Positions 16,962 through 22,099 of a stretch of 22,099 nucleotides of DNA are shown here, in pieces. The stretch is from contig CAZHGD010000126.1 in NCBI GenBank assembly GCA_964531735.1, positions 1-22,099 on the forward strand, in the 5' to 3' direction. The position numbers and the translations under genes were made by a program. This stretch comes from CAZHGD01 sp964531735 (GTDB lineage Bacteria > Armatimonadota > UBA10988). Each line of letters begins with the position of its first letter. Position 1 is the stretch's first letter. A model generated the notes under the pieces. It saw nothing but the letters and a program-made list of their open reading frames with translations. It was not told the DNA's origin and did no database searches.

Positions 16962-17807
16962 ATGCGACGCGCCATGCTGCTGTTGTTGTCGGCCGGGCTG
17001 CTGTTCTCCGCGCGCCTGGCCGGCGCCGCCGAACTCCTGGTCAAGGACGGTCAGAAGGTGGCCTTCCTCGGTGACTCGATCACCGCCGAGGGCCAGGGCT
17101 CGGCGACCGGCTACTGTCAGTTGGTCATCGCGGGCCTGAAGGCCAACGGCGTCAACGCCAGCCTGATCGCCGCCGGCATCAGCGGCCACAAGTCGAACGA
17201 CATGCTGGCGCGCGTCGAGCGTGACGTGATCGCGAAGCGCCCCGATTGGATGACGCTCAGTTGCGGCGTCAACGACGTCTGGCATGGCGCCCGCGGCGTG
17301 CCGCTGGAGGCGTATAAGACGAACCTCACCGCGCTGGTGGACAAGGTCACGGCCGCGGGCATCAAGGTGCTGATCCTCACCAGCACGATGATTGGCGAGG
17401 ACCAGCCGAACGCCAACAACCAGAAGCTGGTGGCCTACAACGAGTTCCTGCGCGCGCTGGCGGCCGAACGCAAGCTCCCGTTGGCCGACACCAACGCCGA
17501 GATGCAGGCCACGCTCAAAGACTATGGCCCGCACGCGGGCCTATTGCTGACGCGTGACGGTGTCCACATGAACACGTTCGGCAACGTCATGATGGCCAGC
17601 ACGGTGCTCAAGGGCTTCGGCCTCAACGCCGACCAACTGGCCAAGGCGCGCACGGCCTGGGACGAGCGCGGCGCACGGCTCGAAGGTCCGCGGCTGACCA
17701 CCACGCAGTATGAGCAACTCAAGGCGGTGGCGGCCAACCAAGGCAAGCGCGTCGGCGAGCTGCTGCAGGCGGCCTTCGAGGCGGCCGTGGCGGCGCTCCT
17801 CCGCTAG
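16962..17807 (+). CDS. Secreted SGNH/GDSL-family esterase
   Basis: This 281-residue serine hydrolase of the SGNH superfamily probably removes acetyl or other acyl groups from polysaccharide. The leader MRRAMLLLLSAGLLFSARLAGA is a good signal peptide, with cleavage before AELLVKDG. Block I is VAFLGDSITAEGQG with nucleophile Ser39. Block II glycine lies in AGISGHKSND, and block III is CGVNDVWH with Asn104. Block V is RDGVHMN with Asp199 and His202. All four catalytic-block residues are present. About 70 residues after block V form a helical tail (QYEQLKAVAANQGKRVGELL). The stop codon is followed immediately by a short-repeat array. The next gene is on the same strand 258 bp later, so co-transcription through the repeats is uncertain. 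The substrate is inferred from the neighbouring lyase-like and beta-helix genes. Confidence 0.92.
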   Translation: MRRAMLLLLSAGLLFSARLAGAAELLVKDGQKVAFLGDSITAEGQGSATGYCQLVIAGLKANGVNASLIAAGISGHKSNDMLARVERDVIAKRPDWMTLSCGVNDVWHGARGVPLEAYKTNLTALVDKVTAAGIKVLILTSTMIGEDQPNANNQKLVAYNEFLRALAAERKLPLADTNAEMQATLKDYGPHAGLLLTRDGVHMNTFGNVMMASTVLKGFGLNADQLAKARTAWDERGARLEGPRLTTTQYEQLKAVAANQGKRVGELLQAAFEAAVAALLR

Positions 17808-17849
17808 GAAACTCGGTGACATGATACTGAAACTCGGTGACATGATACT
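17808..17849 (-). repeat. Perfect tandem duplication of a 21-bp unit, inverted arm of the repeat array
   Basis: Two identical 21-bp units (17808-17828 and 17829-17849) start at the base right after the esterase stop codon. Read on the minus strand, each is AGTATCATGTCACCGAGTTT plus C, which aligns with the units at 17877-17985. A short AGTTTCTAG at 17850-17858 mirrors the left end, CTAGGAAACT at 17804-17813. Confidence 0.88.
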
Positions 17850-17870
17850 AGTTTCTAGGTCGGCCGCGCC

Positions 17871-17985
17871 GAAAACCAGTATCGCGTCCCCATGTTTCCA
17901 TGTTTCGCTGAAAACCAGTATCGCGTCCCCACGTTTCGCCAGTATCGCGTCCCCACGTTTCGCCGAAAACCAGTATCGCGTCCCC
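17871..17985 (+). repeat. Four copies of a CAGTATCGCGTCCCC unit, direct arm of the repeat array
   Basis: The 15-bp core CAGTATCGCGTCCCC occurs exactly at 17877-17891, 17916-17930, 17940-17954 and 17971-17985. Three copies are preceded by GAAAAC; the third lacks it. Three are followed by AYGTTTC and the last by TGGTTTG. A duplicated ATGTTTC lies after the first copy (17892-17906). Unit spacings of 39, 24 and 31 bp are irregular, so this is not CRISPR. I recall similar peptide-shadow sequences near IS200-type Y1 transposases, which would make these REP-like mobile repeats; that is unverified and no transposase is in view. Confidence 0.88.
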
Positions 17986-18053
17986 TGGTTTGTGGGCGCG
18001 GGCAGGTGGTCGGGCACTTGGGTCCAATGGTTGCCACGACGCTCGGTCGTCAT

Positions 18054-18057
18054 GGAG
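18054..18057 (+). promoter_or_regulatory. Ribosome binding site fixing the beta-helix gene start at 18066
   Basis: GGAG lies eight bases before ATG 18066. The frame is also open upstream to 17892, but that extension is made only of repeat DNA, which argues for the start at 18066. Confidence 0.65.
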
Positions 18058-18065
18058 ATCGCTCG

Positions 18066-19676
18066 ATGCGCCTCGCTCTGCCTGCCGCCCGCGTGGTGGC
18101 GTTCGTGATCCTGCTCGGCGTCGCGCAGGTGGCGTCGGGCCGGACGCACGAGGGGCTCCGGCCGGTGGCCGAGGCGACGACCGCCACGGAGAAGACTCGC
18201 ATGGTACCCACCGACCGACCCGTCACCTACGAGGCGTGCGGCGCCGTGGGCGACGGCGTGGCCGATGATCTGCCGGCCATTGTCGAAGCACACGCCTTCG
18301 CCAATGCGCACGGCCTACCGGTCAAGGCCAAGCCCGGCGCCACCTATCACCTCGGCCGCCGGGCACTCACCGCGGTCATCGCCACCGATACCGACTGGGG
18401 CACCTCGCGCTTCATCATCGACGACCGGCAGGTCGAGAACCACCGCGCCTCGCTGTTTGCCATACGCTCGCTGCTGGAGCCGGTGAAGCTGTCGCTCGGC
18501 CGACTGCAGCGCGACCAACGGCAGACCGAGGTCAAGCCGCCGCGCGACTGCTGGGTGCGGGTGGAGAGCAACCAGAAGCGGGTCTACATCCGGCGCGGGC
18601 TCAATCAGAACCAGGGCACACCGCAGAGCGACTGCTTCATCCTGCGGCGCGACGGTTCCATTGAGGGGGCCATCGACTGGCAGTACGACACCATCACGCG
18701 GTGCGAGGCCCGGCCGTTGGACGAGCAGCCGCTGGTCGTTCGTGGCGGCGTGTTCACCACCACGGCCAACCAGATGAAACAGGAGCGCGGCTACAACTAC
18801 TGGGCGCGCAACATCACGATCAACCGGTCGAACACGGTGGTGGAGGGCCTGACCCACCACGTGACCGGTGAGACCGAAGTCGGCCATCCCTACAGCGGGT
18901 TCCTGAGCGTCGGCCGTTGCGCCAACGTGACCTTGCGCAACTGCTTCGTCACGGGGCACCGAACCTACTCGACCATCGGCGCGGCCGGCAAGCCGGTCAG
19001 CATGGGCACCTACGACCTGGGCGCCAACGAGGTGGTGAACTTCAAGCTGTTGGGTTGCCGCATGGACAACCTCTGCGACACCAAGCTGTGGGGCGTAATC
19101 GGCACCAACTTCTGCAAGAACATCCTGCTGGAAGACTGCCAGTTGTCGCGCATGGACACGCACCAGGGCGTGTCCGGTACCTACACCGTCCGCCGCTGCA
19201 CCTTGGGCTACGCCGGGCTCAACGCCATCGGCCGGGGCACGTTGACCGTCGAGGAATCGACGCTCTACGGCCGCTCGCTGCTGAGCTTCCGTGGCGACTA
19301 CGGCAGCACCTGGGAAGGCGACGTGATCATCCGCAACTGCCGCTGGATTCCCGGCTGCGGCGCGAAGGTCCAGCCGCATGTGATCAGCGCCAGTAACGAC
19401 GGGCGGCACGACTTCGGGTATCCCTGCTTCATGCCGCGCGAGGTCACCATCGACGGGCTGGTCATCGACGACGCGAATCACCCCGAGGGTTACCAGGGGC
19501 CGTTCCTGTTCGCCGACCCGAACGGCGCTCAGCCCGCCTCGGTGGCGCGACCATTTCCCTACCGGTTGACCGAGCAGGTGACCGTCCGTAACCTCACCAC
19601 GTCCAGTGGCCGCAAACCGCGAGTGTCACCCGACGCCGAGTTCACGGCCAGCGTGAAGGTGATCGCAGCGGGTTAG
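18066..19676 (+). CDS. Secreted pectate-lyase-like right-handed beta-helix protein
   Basis: This is a 536-residue protein. MRLALPAARVVAFVILLGVA is a signal peptide with cleavage near ASG-RTHEG. Residues 55-68 (YEACGAVGDGVADD) are the signature start of the pectate-lyase-3 / GH28-type superfamily, with the GDG..DD pattern. Repeated short beta-strand turns follow, such as NITINRSNTVVEGL, NVTLRNCFVTG, NFKLLGCRMDN, NILLEDCQLSR and DVIIRNCRWIPG, typical rungs of a parallel beta-helix. Candidate polar active-site residues cluster in the middle (THHVTGETEVGHPYSGF), but I cannot name them. Family members cleave or bind acidic plant or algal polysaccharides, and some only bind. The position next to an SGNH esterase fits de-acylation followed by backbone cutting. 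The opposing gene ends 11 bp beyond its stop. Confidence 0.87.
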   Translation: MRLALPAARVVAFVILLGVAQVASGRTHEGLRPVAEATTATEKTRMVPTDRPVTYEACGAVGDGVADDLPAIVEAHAFANAHGLPVKAKPGATYHLGRRALTAVIATDTDWGTSRFIIDDRQVENHRASLFAIRSLLEPVKLSLGRLQRDQRQTEVKPPRDCWVRVESNQKRVYIRRGLNQNQGTPQSDCFILRRDGSIEGAIDWQYDTITRCEARPLDEQPLVVRGGVFTTTANQMKQERGYNYWARNITINRSNTVVEGLTHHVTGETEVGHPYSGFLSVGRCANVTLRNCFVTGHRTYSTIGAAGKPVSMGTYDLGANEVVNFKLLGCRMDNLCDTKLWGVIGTNFCKNILLEDCQLSRMDTHQGVSGTYTVRRCTLGYAGLNAIGRGTLTVEESTLYGRSLLSFRGDYGSTWEGDVIIRNCRWIPGCGAKVQPHVISASNDGRHDFGYPCFMPREVTIDGLVIDDANHPEGYQGPFLFADPNGAQPASVARPFPYRLTEQVTVRNLTTSSGRKPRVSPDAEFTASVKVIAAG

Positions 19677-19687
19677 GCCGTCGCCGG

Positions 19688-21292
19688 TCAGTCGGCGGCG
19701 ATGAGTTGGTGGTAACGCCCCAGCCAGTAGGGCAGCAGCCAGAACGTGCCGCACTCCTCGGTCCGGTCGTCGCCGCCGTCCAGGCGGAACGGGTTGCCGT
19801 TCCACTTGTGCAGCGGCCGCTCGCGCCAGGGCAGCGGCTCGGCGAGTTGCCGCCGGCCGAAGCGGTCCGGCTCCGCGTCGAAGCGAAGATCCACGCGCGC
19901 GCTGTGGTCGATGCGCCAGTCGATCAGATCGAGCGGGATCTCGGCCAGGGCCTCGTGGGCGGCCGCGAGGTCGCCCGACCGGTCGCTGAGCGCGCTGTAG
20001 ATGAGATTCCAGAGCGGGCAGCGCTGCCGCCGCACGAGTTGCCAGGTCCGCTCCAAGCTGGCCACGTAGAGCGGTCGCAGGGCCGTGGCGGTGCCGCTGT
20101 GGAGCAGGCTGTAGTAGGCCAGGAAGGCCAGTTCGTCGTCGCTGAAGTTCTCTTCGGCGCCGGGAAAGTCGCCCGGCATCACCTTCTGCTCGAGCGTGTT
20201 CAGCGCGTAGTGGTGCTGCTCGACCAACTCTCGCTGGGCGGCGGCGTAGCGGCCGTCACCACAAATGTGCTGCGCGACCGCCAGATAGGCCAGCAGTGAC
20301 AGCGAGTTGAGCCCGCGCTCGGCGCGCCAGTGCGGGTCGTCGTTCAGCCGCTCAGGCGCCCAGACGCCCCAGCGCGTGGGCTGTCCAGCCAGGTCGACCA
20401 GGTGGCCGCCATGGTCGAGCAGATGGTCGGTTACGCGGCGAACGGTCGCCCGGATGGCGGCGCGCTCCGGCTCGTCGGCCACCAGGTCGTGGTAGACCGA
20501 CCAGGCGAAGTAATGGCCGTCCAGCTCGTCGGAGGAAGTGTCGCCTTTCCACTCCCATTCGCCGCCCGCGGCCAGGTGCCACTCGCCATCGGGATGCCGC
20601 CCGAACTCGGGCTCGTCCACGTGGGTCACCGCCCGCGCAGGGAAACCGGGCAGTGGCGTGATCTGCTCCAGGAACAGCAACGCCCGCAGCGATCGGCGGG
20701 CCTTGGCGCGGGCGTCCTCGTCGCCGGTGACGGCGTAGCGGAAAGACTCCGCGGCCACGTACATGGCCGTCCACAAGCCGTCGTTGTCGTCGATGTTGGG
20801 CCGCCAGGTGGCGAGGTCGCCGGGCTGGTCGAGCGTGCAGCCGGTGATGTAGCCGTGGCGCTGGTGGCGAGCGTCGGTGAGTTGCTCATAGTGCGCGGCC
20901 CGCTGCGTCAGCGGGAGCGGCGCGAACGCGAGGCGGCTGGCGCCGCCGTGGGTGTGGACCTCCGCGGTGCCGTCGGGCAGCGCGCGGAGCGACACCACCG
21001 CGTCGTCGAGGAGCCAGCGCCGACCGCAGTAGACCGACCAGCGTCCGGCGACCCAGCAGGCCGCACCGTGGGCACTGCCCAGCCACAGGCTGCCGTCGGG
21101 GCCGGCGGCCAGGCAGGTGGGTTGGGCGAACGGCGCCCCGGCCAGCACGTGCGAGCCGCCGTGGCCCACCAGGCGCACGACGTGTCCATCGAGGCGGGCG
21201 GCCAGCCCGTTCGGCAGCTCGGCCGTCACGGCGGGTGCCGGCGCGGTGGCTGCGCAGGCTTGACGGACAGGATACCAGCGGGGCACGGACAT
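19688..21292 (-). CDS. Uncharacterised protein with propeller-like N-terminus and helical alpha/alpha-barrel-like body
   Basis: This 534-residue protein is of unassigned function. Residues about 20-115 contain two or three blade-like repeats (CLAAGPDGSLWLGSAHGA, VVSLRALPDGTAEVHTHGG) like the beta-propeller sensor regions of two-component proteins, but far too few for a full propeller. Residues about 150-530 are rich in amphipathic helices with conserved-looking acidic patches: NIDDNDGLWTAMYVAAESF, PGFPARAV, SSDELDGHYFAWSVY, RWGVWAPERLNDDP, ENFSDDELAFLAYY, WNLIYSALS. This resembles an (alpha/alpha)-toroid of the sort used by glycosidases and lyases. No clear signal peptide is seen. A GTG at 21295 directly precedes ATG 21292. 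GGAG is seven bases before the GTG and ten before the ATG, so either may be used. The context suggests a carbohydrate role; this is inference. Confidence 0.8.
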   Translation of the reverse strand: MSVPRWYPVRQACAATAPAPAVTAELPNGLAARLDGHVVRLVGHGGSHVLAGAPFAQPTCLAAGPDGSLWLGSAHGAACWVAGRWSVYCGRRWLLDDAVVSLRALPDGTAEVHTHGGASRLAFAPLPLTQRAAHYEQLTDARHQRHGYITGCTLDQPGDLATWRPNIDDNDGLWTAMYVAAESFRYAVTGDEDARAKARRSLRALLFLEQITPLPGFPARAVTHVDEPEFGRHPDGEWHLAAGGEWEWKGDTSSDELDGHYFAWSVYHDLVADEPERAAIRATVRRVTDHLLDHGGHLVDLAGQPTRWGVWAPERLNDDPHWRAERGLNSLSLLAYLAVAQHICGDGRYAAAQRELVEQHHYALNTLEQKVMPGDFPGAEENFSDDELAFLAYYSLLHSGTATALRPLYVASLERTWQLVRRQRCPLWNLIYSALSDRSGDLAAAHEALAEIPLDLIDWRIDHSARVDLRFDAEPDRFGRRQLAEPLPWRERPLHKWNGNPFRLDGGDDRTEECGTFWLLPYWLGRYHQLIAAD

Positions 21293-21377
21293 CACGGACA
21301 GACTCCGCTCGGCAAGCGCGCCGACGGTCGTCTGTTGGGCATCGCCGGCCCGAATCCTTGGCGACGCCAGCGCGGCT

Positions 21378-21408
21378 CGGGTGGCGCAACCAGCCGCCGC
21401 GCCACCCG
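21378..21408 (-). terminator. GC-rich hairpin after the pseudopilin gene; candidate terminator
   Basis: A perfect 10-bp stem (CGGGTGGCGC at 21378-21387 with GCGCCACCCG at 21399-21408) encloses an 11-base loop. It lies 45-75 bases past the pseudopilin stop on the minus strand and before the next gene. No T-tract follows, so intrinsic termination is only possible, not shown. Confidence 0.35.
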
Positions 21409-21452
21409 TCGGCCCTCAGCAGAGGCGCTCCCGGACGCCGGCCCGGTTGGGC

Positions 21453-22097
21453 CTAGAACCCGTTGTCGGTCGTCCGCGGATAGCCGTTGCCCCACTGGTA
21501 CGAGTCGTCCGTGTCCATGTTCTTGCGCCACTTCACGTGGCCGTCGGCGAACGAGACGTTGAACCCGTCGTTGTGGTTGGTCAACGGCGCCCAGCCCTTG
21601 GAGGTCGCGTAGTTGGCGTTGACCGTGTCGCGGTAGTAGCAGTAGTTGTTGTGCAGCTCGGTGAACTGCGCCGCCGTCGACGGCGATTGCATGTTGGCCA
21701 GCGCCACGCAGTCCATCCAGACGTTCATGCCGTAGCAGACCCCGCCGAGCCAGGCGGTTGACGAGGCGCCGCCGGAGTAGATGGACGTGGTGGCGTGGCT
21801 GTTGCAGTTGAGCAACTGGACGTTCTTCATGTACGCCTGCATGGTGATGAACCACTCGGTCTGGTTGGCCAGGAGCGTGGCCGGCGCCACGTACCCGTCC
21901 GTGTTGGGCGTGCGCTCGTCGTAGTCCGTCGTGTACTGCTGCGCGGCCAGCCCGATCTATTTGAGGTTGCTGGCGCAGCTCGACTGGCGGGCCTTCTCGC
22001 GTGCCTTGGCGAACACGGGGAACAGGATCGCCGCCAGTATCGCGATGATGGCGATGACCACCAGGAGCTCGATGAGGGTGAAGCCGTGTCGTTTCAT
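21453..22097 (-). pseudogene. DUF1559 type IV-pilin-like protein gene interrupted by an in-frame amber codon
   Basis: The gene starts at the very edge of the window with MKRHGFTLIELLVV, a class III signal peptide: cleavage is expected between Gly5 and Phe6, and Glu10 becomes Glu5 of the mature pilin-like helix. PVFAKAREKARQSSCASNLK follows. Codon 47 is then TAG (21959-21957), where this family normally has Gln (SNLKQIGLA). The same frame continues without shift through IGLAAQQYTTDYDE to a normal TAG at 21453-21455, which would give 214 codons. Near the end an intact H-X9-DG motif (21540-21575, HNDGFNVSFADG) is followed by HVKW, typical of DUF1559 proteins. These are abundant secreted pseudopilins of unknown role. 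A single C-to-T change explains the stop, so recent inactivation, a sequencing error or readthrough are all possible. Confidence 0.85.
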
Positions 22098-22099
22098 CG

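Noticed and set aside
17871..17985. CRISPR array
   Set aside because: Spacings are irregular (39, 24 and 31 bp), the intervening sequences are themselves repeats, and a related unit lies in inverted orientation. No cas genes are present.
17892..18065. 5' extension of the beta-helix gene through the repeat array
   Set aside because: The extra residues are translated repeats (NQYRVPTF style). A signal peptide and ribosome binding site start cleanly at 18066.
21957..21959. TAG recoded as Gln (alternative genetic code)
   Set aside because: Several intact genes in the window end with TAG at the expected family length, so TAG works as a stop here.

Overview
This is a GC-rich window (roughly 70% G+C by eye) from a bacterium that is probably Armatimonadota or a similar lineage. 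The best clue is the gene at the right edge. It is a type IV-pilin-like DUF1559 protein whose N-terminus (FTLIELLVV, then PVFAKAREKARQ and SNLK.IGLA) resembles the version I associate with Armatimonadota more than the planctomycete version. Its C-terminal half carries an H-X9-DG motif. This placement rests on recalled family resemblance, not on a search.

Layout. Positions 3-2006 (+) hold a GH42-like glycosidase cut off at its 5' end. A 391-bp gap packed with palindromes follows (2007-2397). Positions 2398-5343 and 5357-9046 (+) hold two large secreted glycosidase-like proteins in a likely operon. Positions 9047-9832 (-) hold an M55 D-aminopeptidase-like protein, tail to tail with the previous gene with no bases between the stops. 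Positions 9965-14080 (+) hold a 1371-residue secreted polysaccharide-lyase-like protein. Positions 14087-14746 (-) hold a membrane-anchored thioredoxin-fold-like protein, and 14897-16819 (-) a probably cytosolic clan-A glycosidase. Positions 16962-17807 (+) hold a secreted SGNH/GDSL esterase, followed directly by an inverted array of short repeats (17808-17985). Positions 18066-19676 (+) hold a secreted pectate-lyase-like beta-helix protein. Positions 19688-21292 (-) hold an uncharacterised protein with propeller-like and alpha/alpha-barrel-like parts. Positions 21453-22097 (-) hold the DUF1559 pseudopilin gene, broken by an in-frame amber codon.

Functionally this looks like a degradative locus for complex, probably acidic and acylated, polysaccharide: lyase, esterase, beta-helix and several beta-glycosidase-like enzymes, most with export signals. 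No transporter, TonB/SusCD pair, sensor kinase or transcription factor is visible, so uptake and control must lie elsewhere. Substrate assignment is inference.

The parts least explained by ordinary annotation are the two intergenic repeat regions, the amber-interrupted pseudopilin, and the unusual domain combinations in the large enzymes. I did not find RNA genes, CRISPR, integrases or transposases.
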